A stretch of DNA of 62,681 nt from Gammaproteobacteria bacterium (lineage in GTDB: Bacteria; Pseudomonadota; Gammaproteobacteria; Competibacterales; Competibacteraceae), in contig JADLEK010000020.1 of assembly GCA_020846135.1 (NCBI GenBank), positions 1 through 62,681 on the forward strand, read 5' to 3'. The notes under the pieces were generated by a model. It did no database searches and was not told the DNA's origin. It was given only the letters and a program-made list of their open reading frames with translations. Below, in pieces: positions 1 through 8,475 of this stretch (within the stretch, counting starts at the first letter, position 1; every line of letters starts with the position of its first letter). The translations under genes and the position numbers were made by a program.

Positions 1-341
1 ACTTTACTCTAACTTCAACTTTTAACGCCTCTTCGCTTCTTCTCAGAAGCAGGAGATAACGCACAACTCGATCCTCCAAGCCGTACTACCCCCTCCCTAA
101 CCACTGCTCTCCAAGCTCTTAACGATCCGCCTTTCCCCTCTGCCCAACGACAGGGGATGTCTAATATAACCTTAAAAAAACCTGCTTGCAATACCCACTG
201 CAAAATTCTAAGCCGACCGCCATCGCTGCAATCCCGCCATACCCTGATAAAGTTAAGGGATGAGCGATCTTTCGCCGACAGCCGGAACGCCGCTCGCCGG
301 TATCATGAATCAAGCCAAGAACCATCACTGGAGGAAAACCC
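1..341. other. Non-coding stretch upstream of dctP
   Basis: No convincing gene lies here; the short open frames on both strands lack family resemblance and ribosome binding sites. The left end is pyrimidine-rich (CTAACTTCAACTTTTAACG) and resembles the TTAACC/TTCAAC tracts seen before gspE near 37550-37615. A run of seven A's near 174-180 and a small TTGCA-N8-TGCAA inverted repeat at 186-203 lie about 140 bases before the dctP start. A control role is possible but I could not assign a promoter. Confidence 0.4.
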
Positions 342-1505
342 ATGCAGCGTCGTGATTTCATCAAACAAGCCGGCCTCGGCCTAGCCGCCGCTACCGCTAT
401 CCCGCTCATTGCCCAGGCCCAGTCACAGCCGGCTGTTGCGCCCCCCGTGCCTCCACCCCAGCCGGAGTCGTCGCCACCTGCGCCAACCGGTGGATTGCCG
501 GTCATCAAATGGCGACTAGCGTCCAGCTTCCCCAAGAGCCTGGACACGATCTACGGTGCGGCGTCGGTGTTGGCCAAGCGGATCGCTGAGTTGACCGACG
601 GCAAATTTGAAATCCGGGTGTTTGCTGGCGGCGAGATTGTGCCGCCATTCGGGGTGCTGGACGCAGCGCAGCAGAATACCGTCGAGTGTTGCCACACTTG
701 CGGCTACTACTACCACGGCAAGAACAAGGCGTTTTCCATTGATACCGCCATTCCGTTCGGCTTGAACGCCCGGCAGATGAACGGCTGGTATTACTACGGC
801 GATGGCCTGACCTTGAGCCGCGAGTTCTTCGCCAAATACAGTCTGGTCAATTTCCCTGGCGGTAACACCGGGACACAAATGGGTGGCTGGTTCCGCAAAG
901 AAGTCAAAACGCTGGACGATCTCAAGGGCCTGAAGATGCGGATTCCCGGGTTTGGCGCGGAGGTGTTTTCAGCGCTGGGCGCAGTGCCGCAAGCCTTGCC
1001 CGGCGCGGAAATCTATCCGGCGCTGGAGCGCGGCGCGATTGACGCTGCGGAATGGGTCGGGCCTTATGACGACGAGAAGCTCGGTTTTTACAAGGTCGCC
1101 AAGTTCTACTATTACCCCGGCTGGTGGGAAACCGGACCGCAGATCAGTTTCTATGTCAATAAGGAGCAATGGGAGAAGTTGCCCAAGCCCTATCAGGCGG
1201 CGTTTGAGACTGCTGCGATTGAAGCCAATTTACTCATGATGGCGGCCTATGACGCCAAGAATCCGCCGGCGATCCAGCGCCTGGTGCAAAACGGTACGCA
1301 GCTCAAACGCTATCCCGACGATGTGATGAAGGCGGCTTACGATGCAGCGCAGAAAATCTATGCCGAAGAGTCCGCCAAGAACCCAGATTTCAAGAAGCTC
1401 TACGATTCGTTGCATGCTTTCCAGCAACTCTCCGACATCTGGATGAGCTTGCCGGAAGGCGCGCTGGCGAATTTCATGCAAGCGCAGATGCGGGTCAAAA
1501 AATAA
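342..1505 (+). CDS. dctP: TRAP transporter substrate-binding protein, TakP-like (2-oxo acids)
   Basis: This is the periplasmic solute receptor of a tripartite ATP-independent (TRAP) transporter, 387 aa. The start has a GGAGG ribosome site at 330-334. The N-terminus carries a twin-arginine signal (RRDFIK at residues 3-8, then an Ala/Leu core ending AQAQ). A Pro-rich linker of about 25 residues follows, which is unusual. The mature part has RLASSFPKSLDTI, VECCHTCGYYY, GGNTGTQMGGWFRKE and EWVGPYDDEKLGF, which match from memory the Rhodobacter TakP receptor for pyruvate and other 2-oxo acids. The Arg of the GGWFRKE region and the Trp/Glu of the EWVGPYDDE region sit in the ligand pocket in that family. 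The permease genes lie at 3137-5138 on the other strand with a chemoreceptor between. The family is secure; the ligand is inferred. Confidence 0.93.
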   Translation: MQRRDFIKQAGLGLAAATAIPLIAQAQSQPAVAPPVPPPQPESSPPAPTGGLPVIKWRLASSFPKSLDTIYGAASVLAKRIAELTDGKFEIRVFAGGEIVPPFGVLDAAQQNTVECCHTCGYYYHGKNKAFSIDTAIPFGLNARQMNGWYYYGDGLTLSREFFAKYSLVNFPGGNTGTQMGGWFRKEVKTLDDLKGLKMRIPGFGAEVFSALGAVPQALPGAEIYPALERGAIDAAEWVGPYDDEKLGFYKVAKFYYYPGWWETGPQISFYVNKEQWEKLPKPYQAAFETAAIEANLLMMAAYDAKNPPAIQRLVQNGTQLKRYPDDVMKAAYDAAQKIYAEESAKNPDFKKLYDSLHAFQQLSDIWMSLPEGALANFMQAQMRVKK

Positions 1506-1515
1506 TTGGTGAATT

Positions 1516-1558
1516 AGCGAGTTAGTGAGCAACGAAACCTCGCTCTCGCTATCTCGCT
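1516..1558. terminator. Hairpin between convergent dctP and chemoreceptor genes
   Basis: AGCGAGTTAG (1516-1525) pairs with CTATCTCGCT (1549-1558) at 9 of 10 positions across a 23-base loop, between two convergent genes. There is no clear T-run, so a terminator role is only suggested by position. Confidence 0.3.
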
Positions 1559-1625
1559 GACAGTCCGCCAATAAGGAAATCCAGTCATGCCCTTAGGGTT
1601 TGCTGGAGAAATAGCCCCGCCCCGT

Positions 1626-3089
1626 TCACGCCAGCGCGTAACCGACCCGGAACCCGCCCCAGTGCTGATCGCCGACGAAAATCGGGACTGACAGATCAAA
1701 CATGATCTCGCCGGTATCGCGCCGGTAGACCTGGAGCCGATAGGGATCGGTGTGCGAACCCACGCTGCGGCCCACCCGGTCGTCAAAAATCCGCTTGGTC
1801 CGGTTGCCTACCAGATCCCGGGCCGGATCGCCGGTCAGCGGTTGGGCAAACCGCAGGTTGTGAGTGGGAACGTAGCCGTCATAGTTTGCGCAAATGGCAT
1901 ACGCGATCCACGGTTGCGAAGCCGCTGCGGGTTCCTGGATCGGCGGCAGCAGCTCGTCGCACAGGCGATCAAAGGCGGTGTGGTACTTGGGCGGCTGGGT
2001 GTCGGGGATGGGTTGGTAGTCGCGGGAGAACAAGCCGTCCACAGGGATCGCGCCCGAACGCAAGGCCGCCGCTAGGGTCGTGCTGACCGCCTTGGCCGAG
2101 GCGGTCGCCAGATCAAAAGCGGTGGCATGGCGAATTTCGTACAGCGGATCGTCCGGCAGCCGGAACAGACCCACACAGTCGCGCAGCGTGTCGGTTGCCT
2201 GCTGGAGCGCTTCGCTCCGTTCGGCAATCCGCCCAGCGTTCTCCAGATTATTCCGACCCAAGGTCAAAACCTGGTTGAGCGAATGGTCAATCGCGACCAG
2301 ATCCTGCCCCTGCCCAGTCACCCGCTCCGCCATCGATTCCATGGCGACGCCCGCCCGCGTCATCAGCTCGCCGAGACCGGTCAGCACCTGCTGGGTTGCC
2401 GCCGCCGAAGTGGCGCCATTGTGTACGGCGGTATTCGTCTCGCCGATGATCCCCCGCACGTCGCGGGCGGCAGCAGCGGTGCGCACCGCCAGTTGCCGGA
2501 TTTCCTGGGCGATCACCGCAAAGCCTTGCCCCAGCTTGCCAGCATGAGCCGCCTCAATGTTGGCATTGATCGACAGGATGTTGGTCTGGAAGGCGACGGT
2601 ATCGATTACTTCGACGATCTCGTGCGCTCGCACCGACCGCGATTCCACCTCGGTCATCGCCGTCGCCAGTTCCCGCGCCGCATCACTACCGGCTTGTGCG
2701 CTCTGGTTGGCCTCCTTGGCCAGCTCAATCACCTCGCGCAGTTCATTACGCGCCCCCTGCAAACCTTCCAGCAACCGCTGGGTCGCGGCGAAAATGGCGG
2801 TCAGTGCATCCAGTTGGGCTTGGGACTGGGTCGCCAATTCCCCGTTTTCGCGGCTGATCTGAGGGACTTCCTCGGCAATTTGCACTGAGAGCGCTGCTGC
2901 TTGCCGAATCGCTTCGGAGAGGTTGCCGAAGCCGGCGGTCAACCGGCGGCTTATCTCGGTCTCCGCTTCGCCCGAAGGTGTCGAGAAATTGAGATCGCAG
3001 CCCTTCAATTGATTGGCCACCTGATCGAGCATGGCGCGCTCGCCGCCGAGTATGAGTTTGTAGAGGTAATCGAACCAGAGATTAACCAT
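1626..3089 (-). CDS. Soluble methyl-accepting chemotaxis protein
   Basis: A 487-aa chemoreceptor without any membrane segment. Residues about 50-330 form the helical signalling region. The highly conserved hairpin tip is at about 163-195 (VAFQTNILSINANIEAAHAG, then GQGFAVIAQEIRQLA), which docks CheA/CheW. Residues about 330-487 form a C-terminal sensory domain with NYDGYVPTHN, NRTKRIFDD, YRRDTGEIMFDLSVPI and HWGGFRVGY, a Cache-like module often found at this end of cytoplasmic receptors. An AGAGG site precedes the ATG. The gene follows dctM by 47 bases on the same strand, so it is probably co-transcribed with dctQM, which suggests taxis linked to uptake of the TRAP substrate or to its metabolism. 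Function as a receptor is secure; the signal is unknown. Confidence 0.9.
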   Translation of the reverse strand: MVNLWFDYLYKLILGGERAMLDQVANQLKGCDLNFSTPSGEAETEISRRLTAGFGNLSEAIRQAAALSVQIAEEVPQISRENGELATQSQAQLDALTAIFAATQRLLEGLQGARNELREVIELAKEANQSAQAGSDAARELATAMTEVESRSVRAHEIVEVIDTVAFQTNILSINANIEAAHAGKLGQGFAVIAQEIRQLAVRTAAAARDVRGIIGETNTAVHNGATSAAATQQVLTGLGELMTRAGVAMESMAERVTGQGQDLVAIDHSLNQVLTLGRNNLENAGRIAERSEALQQATDTLRDCVGLFRLPDDPLYEIRHATAFDLATASAKAVSTTLAAALRSGAIPVDGLFSRDYQPIPDTQPPKYHTAFDRLCDELLPPIQEPAAASQPWIAYAICANYDGYVPTHNLRFAQPLTGDPARDLVGNRTKRIFDDRVGRSVGSHTDPYRLQVYRRDTGEIMFDLSVPIFVGDQHWGGFRVGYALA

Positions 3090-3136
3090 TGCTTGCCTCT
3101 TCAGAATAAGTCATTGGGGCCACACGCCTTGCGCGG

Positions 3137-4603
3137 CTATTGCGGTGGCGGTTTAGGCAATTGCCTGAACAAGTCCGCTGCATCCTCCGGAGGCGAATCC
3201 GCACCCGCCCCACCCTGATCCTCCGGTGGAGCCAAAAACTGTACCGGAGTTGACCCGCTGATCGGCGCTGGACGATCCAGCCCGACCGTCACTATCCCTG
3301 GAAAGGCAATGATCAGCGCCACCATTACCACCTGAATCCCGACGAATGGCATTGCGCCCCAGTAAATCTCACTGGTTCGCACCACCGGCGGTGCGACGCT
3401 GCGCAGGTAAAACAGCGCAAAGCCGAAGGGCGGGTGCATGAACGAAGTCTGCATATTCACCCCGATCAGAATCCCGAACCAGACCAGATCAATGCCGAGC
3501 TTTTCCGCCACCGGGGCCAGCAGCGGCAAAATGATGAAACTGATCTCGAAGAAATCGAGAAAAAACGCCAGCAGAAACACCAGGATATTGACGATAATCA
3601 GGAAACCGAGCGCCCCGCCCGGCAGGTTGAGCAGCAGATGCTCCACCCACAAATCGCCACTGACCCCGCGAAATACCAGGCTGAATACGCTGGATCCGAT
3701 CAGGATGAAAATCACGAAACTGGTGATTTTGGCGGTCGCTTCCATCGCCTCGCGCAACAGTTTGGTATTCAGTTTGCCCTTGAACCACGCCAGACCCAGC
3801 GCTCCGACCCCGCCCAGCGCTCCGCCTTCGGTCGGGGTCGCCCAGCCGATGAAGATGCTGCCCAGCACCAGGAAAATCAGCAGCAACGGCGGAGCCATCG
3901 CCACCATCACCCGCTGGAACAACCACCAGCCGCGCAAGGTCCGCGCCTCCAGAGGCAAGGCCGGAGCGACGTGCGGACGAAATACCGTATTCAGGAACAC
4001 CCAGCCGACATACATCCCGGTCAGGATCAAGCCGGGAATAAACGCGCCTTTGTACATATCGCCGACCGAGCGGCCCAGTACATCAGCCATGATGATCAGT
4101 ACCAGCGACGGCGGGATGATTTGCGCTAGGGTGCCGGCGGCGGCGATCACGCCTGACGCCAGCGCCCGGTCGTAGCTGTAACGCAGCATGATCGGCAGCG
4201 AAATCAGCCCCATCGCAATCACTGAGGCCGCGACCACGCCGGTAGTCGCCGCTAGCAGCGCCCCGACGAAAATCACTGCATAGGCCAGCCCGCCGCGAAT
4301 CCCGCAGAATAACTGGCCAATGGTGTCGAGCAGGGCCTCGGCCATGCCGCTGCGTTCCAGGACCAGCCCCATGAAGGTAAAAAACGGGATCGCCAGCAGA
4401 ATCTCGTTTTTCATGATCCCGAACACCCGATCCGGGAAGGCTTGCAGCAGATTCGGGGTCAGCAAGCCCAGTTCCATCCCGATCAAGCCGAAGGTCATAC
4501 CGACTGCCGCCAGCGAAAACGCCACCGGATAGCCGATCAGCAGGAACAGGATCAGCGCCGAAAACATGATCGGCGCTATGTTGGCGATCAGAAATTCGGC
4601 CAC
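3137..4603 (-). CDS. dctM: TRAP transporter large permease DctM
   Basis: Large membrane subunit of the TRAP transporter, about 488 aa with about a dozen hydrophobic helices. It catalyses sodium-driven import of the substrate delivered by the periplasmic receptor. GLVLERSGMAEALLDTIGQ, PPSLVLIIMADVLGRSVGDM and the GWATPTEGGALGG loop are typical of the DctM/ion-transporter family. I place the start at a GTG (4601-4603), one base past the dctQ stop, because an AGGGAGGG site lies about 8 bases before it; a longer reading frame back to 4657 would overlap dctQ. The C-terminal tail (about 45 residues) is hydrophilic and rich in Pro, Gly and Asp. It is longer than usual and has no known role. Confidence 0.92.
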   Translation of the reverse strand: MAEFLIANIAPIMFSALILFLLIGYPVAFSLAAVGMTFGLIGMELGLLTPNLLQAFPDRVFGIMKNEILLAIPFFTFMGLVLERSGMAEALLDTIGQLFCGIRGGLAYAVIFVGALLAATTGVVAASVIAMGLISLPIMLRYSYDRALASGVIAAAGTLAQIIPPSLVLIIMADVLGRSVGDMYKGAFIPGLILTGMYVGWVFLNTVFRPHVAPALPLEARTLRGWWLFQRVMVAMAPPLLLIFLVLGSIFIGWATPTEGGALGGVGALGLAWFKGKLNTKLLREAMEATAKITSFVIFILIGSSVFSLVFRGVSGDLWVEHLLLNLPGGALGFLIIVNILVFLLAFFLDFFEISFIILPLLAPVAEKLGIDLVWFGILIGVNMQTSFMHPPFGFALFYLRSVAPPVVRTSEIYWGAMPFVGIQVVMVALIIAFPGIVTVGLDRPAPISGSTPVQFLAPPEDQGGAGADSPPEDAADLFRQLPKPPPQ

Positions 4604-4604
4604 C

Positions 4605-5138
4605 TCAATGCCCTCCCTGCCATTCGGGCAATGGTCGGTCGCCGGTGAGTACAGCAATATTTTTGATGATTTCGGAGATGCCTTGCAGGCTGATCAGGAT
4701 GAAGGCGACCGGAATAGCGAACTTGAGCGGCCACCAGATCAGGCCGCCAGGATTGGGCGAAGCCTCGCGGGTTTGAAAAGCAATCAGGAAGAAATTCCAG
4801 GAATCGACCGCGATCAGCAGGCAGACTGGCAACAGAAAGAACAGACCGCCGAGAATCTCGATCCAGACCCGAGTGGCTGACGGCAACCGCGAATAGAGAA
4901 TATCAATACGGATGTGACCACCGATCCGCAGGGTCCAGGCGGCGCAGAACAGAAAGATCAGGCCGAACATGAACCATTGCGCCTCCAGCAGGGCGTTGGA
5001 GCCCCAGTCGAGCGCGTAGCGCAAGGTAGCGGCCAGGGCGCTGATCAGTGTGCAAAACAGGACCAGCCAGCTCAGCCAGCGACCAATCGCCGTGTTGAGG
5101 GCGTCAATCGTTGCCGCGAGGCGAAGCAGAAACTTCAT
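4605..5138 (-). CDS. dctQ: TRAP transporter small permease DctQ
   Basis: Small membrane subunit of the TRAP transporter, 177 aa with four predicted membrane helices. It forms the Q-M permease with DctM. The pattern ALLEAQWFMFGLIFLFCAAW followed by RIGGHIRIDILYSRL is the family hallmark. The ATG at 5136-5138 (MKFLLRLAA) has GGGAG just upstream; the frame continues upstream but without a better start. dctQ-dctM are translationally adjacent (TGA, one base, GTG). They are followed by the chemoreceptor gene on the same strand, while the receptor gene dctP is on the opposite strand at the left edge, an uncommon split of a dctPQM set. Confidence 0.92.
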   Translation of the reverse strand: MKFLLRLAATIDALNTAIGRWLSWLVLFCTLISALAATLRYALDWGSNALLEAQWFMFGLIFLFCAAWTLRIGGHIRIDILYSRLPSATRVWIEILGGLFFLLPVCLLIAVDSWNFFLIAFQTREASPNPGGLIWWPLKFAIPVAFILISLQGISEIIKNIAVLTGDRPLPEWQGGH

Positions 5139-5255
5139 GGGGTCTCCCGGACTACGGATTACGGGTTGCAGGTTTCGATCAAGTGTAGTAGGCACCGCCG
5201 GGATTAAACCGGTTTGCTGCTAAACTGCCGGCCCCGATTGCGCGAGACGCCCGCC

Positions 5256-6719
5256 ATGCACTATCAGGATTTACGCGATTTCATTGCCCAACTGGAGCGC
5301 CTGGGCGAATTGAAACGGATTCAGGTCACGGTCGATCCGAAACTGGAAATGACTGAGATCGGTGACCGGGTATTGCGGGCCGGTGGCCCGGCGCTGCTGT
5401 TTGAACATCCCAAAGGTCACGCCATTCCGGTGTTGACCAACCTGTTCGGAACGCCCAAGCGGGTCGCGCTGGGGATGGGCGCGGAGAATGTGGCGGCATT
5501 GCGGGAAGTCGGCAAGCTGCTAGCGTTTCTCAAGGAACCCGACCCGCCCAAAGGCTGGCGCGATGCCTGGGACAAGCTGCCGGTGTTTAAAAAGGTGCTG
5601 GATATGGCCCCGAAAAAGATCAGCCGGCCGCCCTGTCAGGCCCAAGTGATTGAGGGGCCGGAGGTGGATTTGGCGCGCTTGCCGATTCAGCACTGCTGGC
5701 CGGAGGACGCTGGGCCATTGATCACCTGGGGGCTGGTGGTCACTAAAGGACCGCACAAGCCACGGCAGAATCTGGGCATTTACCGCCAGCAAGTTATCGG
5801 GCGCAACCGGGTGATCATGCGCTGGCTGGCGCAACGGGGCGGGGCGCTGGATTTCCGCGACTGGCAACAGGCCAAACCCGGCGAGCCGTTTCCGATTGCG
5901 GTAGCGCTGGGCGCTGATCCGGCGACGATTCTGGCCGCAGTAACGCCGGTGCCGGATACCTTGGCGGAATATGCGTTTGCCGGATTATTGCGCGGCTCCC
6001 GGACGGAATTGGCGCAATGTCTGGGCAATGAATTGCAGGTTCCGGCTTCAGCCGAATTTGTGCTGGAAGGTCATATCGCGCCAGGCGATACGGCATTGGA
6101 GGGACCGTTTGGCGATCACACTGGCTATTATAATGAGATGGATCGATTTCCGGTGTTCACTATCGACCGGATCACCCATCGCGAGAACCCGATTTATCAC
6201 AGCACTTATACGGGCCGGCCGCCCGATGAACCGGCGATTCTCGGGGTAGCGTTGAATGAAGTGTTTGTGCCGATCCTGCAAAAACAGTTTCCAGAAATCG
6301 TCGATTTTTATCTGCCGCCGGAGGGGTGTTCCTATCGGCTGGCGGTGGTGTCCTTGCGTAAACAGTATCCCGGTCACGCCAAGCGGATCATGCTGGGCAT
6401 CTGGTCTTTTCTGCGGCAATTCATGTACACCAAGTTCGTGATTGTGGTCGATGATGATGTGAATACCCGCGACTGGAAAGACGTGATTTGGGCGATGACG
6501 ACGCGAATGGACCCAGCGCGAGATACAGTGATGCTGGAAAATACCCCGATTGATTATCTCGATTTCGCCTCGCCGGTATCCGGGCTAGGATCAAAAATCG
6601 GCTTTGACGCCACCAATAAATGGCCGGGCGAAACCACGCGGGAATGGGGCCGACCATTGGCGATGAGTCAGGTGGTAAAGCAGCGGGTGGATGCGTTGTG
6701 GGGGGAGCTAGGTTTGTAG
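5256..6719 (+). CDS. ubiD: 4-hydroxy-3-polyprenylbenzoate decarboxylase UbiD
   Basis: UbiD removes the carboxyl group of 3-polyprenyl-4-hydroxybenzoate in ubiquinone synthesis, using prenylated FMN made by UbiX and a divalent metal. The 487-aa protein is colinear with E. coli Ubi[63 protein letters not shown] and [15 protein letters not shown]. The [19 protein letters not shown] segment holds the conserved acid residues of the active site. I start at the ATG at 5256 (MHYQDLRDF), which matches the family N-terminus; an in-frame start at 5214 would add 14 unlikely residues. It stands alone, divergent from dctQ with about 117 bases between. Confidence 0.96.
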   Translation: MHYQDLRDFIAQLERLGELKRIQVTVDPKLEMTEIGDRVLRAGGPALLFEHPKGHAIPVLTNLFGTPKRVALGMGAENVAALREVGKLLAFLKEPDPPKGWRDAWDKLPVFKKVLDMAPKKISRPPCQAQVIEGPEVDLARLPIQHCWPEDAGPLITWGLVVTKGPHKPRQNLGIYRQQVIGRNRVIMRWLAQRGGALDFRDWQQAKPGEPFPIAVALGADPATILAAVTPVPDTLAEYAFAGLLRGSRTELAQCLGNELQVPASAEFVLEGHIAPGDTALEGPFGDHTGYYNEMDRFPVFTIDRITHRENPIYHSTYTGRPPDEPAILGVALNEVFVPILQKQFPEIVDFYLPPEGCSYRLAVVSLRKQYPGHAKRIMLGIWSFLRQFMYTKFVIVVDDDVNTRDWKDVIWAMTTRMDPARDTVMLENTPIDYLDFASPVSGLGSKIGFDATNKWPGETTREWGRPLAMSQVVKQRVDALWGELGL

Positions 6720-6774
6720 ATCGTTGTGGTTAATCGGTTGAAAATTCGATATTCAGATAACTCAAGGATCGCTC

Positions 6775-7413
6775 ATGGATTCCGCCCAAGCTCGACAACT
6801 ATTTCTTCGGCTGCAACAAGCCTGTCCCAAGCCGACTACTGAGCTATGCTACAAAACCCCGTTTGAGTTATTGATTTCAGTCATTCTATCGGCGCAATCC
6901 ACGGATAAGAAAGTCAATGAAGCCACAGCCCGACTGTTTGTGGTTGCCAATACCCCACAGGCCATTTTGGATTTAGGCGAAGCCGGGCTAAAGGACTACA
7001 TCAAAACGATTGGGCTTTATAACACCAAAGCCGCTAATATCCGTAAAACCTGCGCCCTGCTGCTGGAGCGGCATGGTGGTGCAATTCCCCGCAGCCGGGA
7101 GGCGCTGGAAGCCTTGCCTGGGGTCGGTCGCAAGACTGCGAATGTCATTCTCAATACGGCGTTTGGCGAACCGACGATGGCGGTGGACACCCACATTTTC
7201 CGGGTCGCCAATCGCACCGGATTGGCGCCGGGAGTCAATGTGCGTGAGGTGGAAGACGGACTATTGGCGGTCATCCCGGCGGAATTTCAACTGGACGCGC
7301 ATCATTGGCTGATTCTGCACGGCCGCTATGTTTGCACCGCCCGCAAGCCCCATTGCCCGGAGTGTCTACTCCATGATCTTTGTGCGTATCCACAGAAAAG
7401 CGAGGTGAGTTGA
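6775..7413 (+). CDS. nth: Endonuclease III
   Basis: Bifunctional DNA glycosylase/AP lyase that removes oxidised pyrimidines in base excision repair, 212 aa. The helix-hairpin-helix LPGVGRKTANV places the catalytic Lys at residue 120. The catalytic Asp of MAVDTHIFRV is at residue 138, the same numbers as in E. coli. The C-terminal [4Fe-4S] ligands have the exact C-X6-C-X2-C-X5-C spacing (CTARKPHCPECLLHDLC). The stop codon abuts the ATG of the following DUF1841 gene, so the two are probably translationally coupled. In many gammaproteobacteria nth lies beside rnf genes; here it does not. Confidence 0.97.
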   Translation: MDSAQARQLFLRLQQACPKPTTELCYKTPFELLISVILSAQSTDKKVNEATARLFVVANTPQAILDLGEAGLKDYIKTIGLYNTKAANIRKTCALLLERHGGAIPRSREALEALPGVGRKTANVILNTAFGEPTMAVDTHIFRVANRTGLAPGVNVREVEDGLLAVIPAEFQLDAHHWLILHGRYVCTARKPHCPECLLHDLCAYPQKSEVS

Positions 7414-7845
7414 ATGTTTGGCAATGATCGCAACAGTCTGCGCCGCTACTATTGCGCTGTTTGGGAAAAAGCCAATGCAGGTCAGGACCTGGAACCTCTG
7501 GAGCGGCTGATTGCCGGCGTGATTCGCGAGCATCCGGAATATCAGCCGATGCTGGTTGATACCGAGGCTGCATTAGGTCGGGAGTACCTGCCGGAGATGG
7601 GCCAAACCAACCCGTTTCTGCATTTGGGGATGCACATTGCCATTCATGAGCAACTTGGCAGCAACCGTCCGGCGGGTATTCTCGATCTTTATCAGCAGCT
7701 TTGTCGGATTGCGGGCGACAGTCATGACGCTGAACACCGAATGATGGATTGTCTGGGCGAAACCTTATGGGAGGCGCAACGCAATGGCCGGGAGCCAGAT
7801 GAGTCGGCGTATCTGGAGCGGTTGATGAAGAAGGCTCAAGGTTAA
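7414..7845 (+). CDS. DUF1841 family protein
   Basis: A 143-aa soluble protein of the DUF1841 family, found mainly in beta- and gammaproteobacteria. Recognisable parts are MFGNDRNSLRRYY near the start, REHPEYQPMLVD, and HLGMHIAIHEQL, followed by a DAEHRMMDCLGETLWEAQRN helix. The His-rich HxxxHE pattern may bind a metal, but no activity is established for the family. Its ATG follows the nth stop without a gap, so it shares the nth transcript; a link to DNA repair is only suggested by that position. Confidence 0.85.
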   Translation: MFGNDRNSLRRYYCAVWEKANAGQDLEPLERLIAGVIREHPEYQPMLVDTEAALGREYLPEMGQTNPFLHLGMHIAIHEQLGSNRPAGILDLYQQLCRIAGDSHDAEHRMMDCLGETLWEAQRNGREPDESAYLERLMKKAQG

Positions 7846-7979
7846 AGGCAAAAGGCTTGGGTGCTTCAGCCCGCCCGTTTCCGGCACGGGGTTTTGTCAG
7901 GTTCCAGTGGACTGCTGATCTGCTGATAAAATCTATCGGGAAACGGTATTATTTCCGACGTCCTTTTTCCAGAAAAGAG

Positions 7980-8324
7980 TTAAATCACTTTCGCCAGATG
8001 GGCAAGAATCGCAACAATCAAGGTTGTTTGCAAAACGCCAACGCCTACTACCCAATGAATCAATTCTGCTTTGCTCTCGGCAACACGCCGATTAACTTCA
8101 ACAATATCTTTCTTGAGTTCAGTGCGCAACACTTCAATATCTCGCTTTATATCAGCGCGGAGCGATTCAATATCCCGGCGCAGATTTTGTTCGTGGTCGT
8201 CCACGTCCCGCTTGGTCGCTAACTACTTCTCGACTACATCAGCGAATGCGCGGACTTGAGTCTCAGCCTGTTGATCGGTGAATCCACCCGCTTTAAGCCT
8301 GGTCGCAAACTCCAGGGTGTCCAT
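7980..8324 (-). pseudogene. DUF1640-type coiled-coil membrane protein gene with an in-frame amber codon
   Basis: Read on the minus strand from the ATG at 8322-8324, the frame gives MDTLEFATRLKAGGFTDQQ and on to ADVVEK, then TAG (8223-8225). It continues in the same frame with LATKRDVDDHEQNLRRDIE and ends in a C-terminal membrane helix (LIHWVVGVGVLQTTLIVAIL). Both parts belong to one DUF1640/CCDC90-type protein: N-terminal helix, coiled coil, single membrane segment. In relatives I remember a Gln or similar residue before LATKRD, so CAG to TAG is a likely change. No strong ribosome site precedes the first ATG. A GTG at 8202-8204 could restart the second half as a 74-aa protein. Either a young pseudogene, a split gene, or amber read-through. 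Confidence 0.75.
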
Positions 8325-8417
8325 TACGATAGCGCTTATGGCTGCCTCTGTTTTTGATGGGTAGATGCGCTGTTGATAAAATAACTGGGTCAGCAGGTTA
8401 TGACGTGGTATGACCAT

Positions 8418-8455
8418 AAAAAACCGCCGCCGAAGTGGTTCGGCAGCGGTTTTTT
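8418..8455. terminator. Bidirectional intrinsic terminator
   Basis: AAAAAACCGCCGCCGAA (8418-8434) pairs with TTCGGCAGCGGTTTTTT (8439-8455) with one mismatch around a GTGG loop, giving a GC stem flanked by A and T runs on either strand. It lies 20 bases past the stop of the minus-strand gene at 8476-9243 and probably ends that transcript. Confidence 0.8.
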
Positions 8456-8475
8456 GCTTTCCGTAGCAGCAGGTT

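Noticed and set aside
186..203. TTGCA-N8-TGCAA inverted repeat upstream of dctP
   Set aside because: Could be an operator, but arms are only 5 bases and no promoter boxes could be placed around it.
7857..8222. 121-codon plus-strand frame between DUF1841 and the hypothetical gene
   Set aside because: It is mostly antisense to the DUF1640 coding sequence, which has a clear family match on the minus strand.
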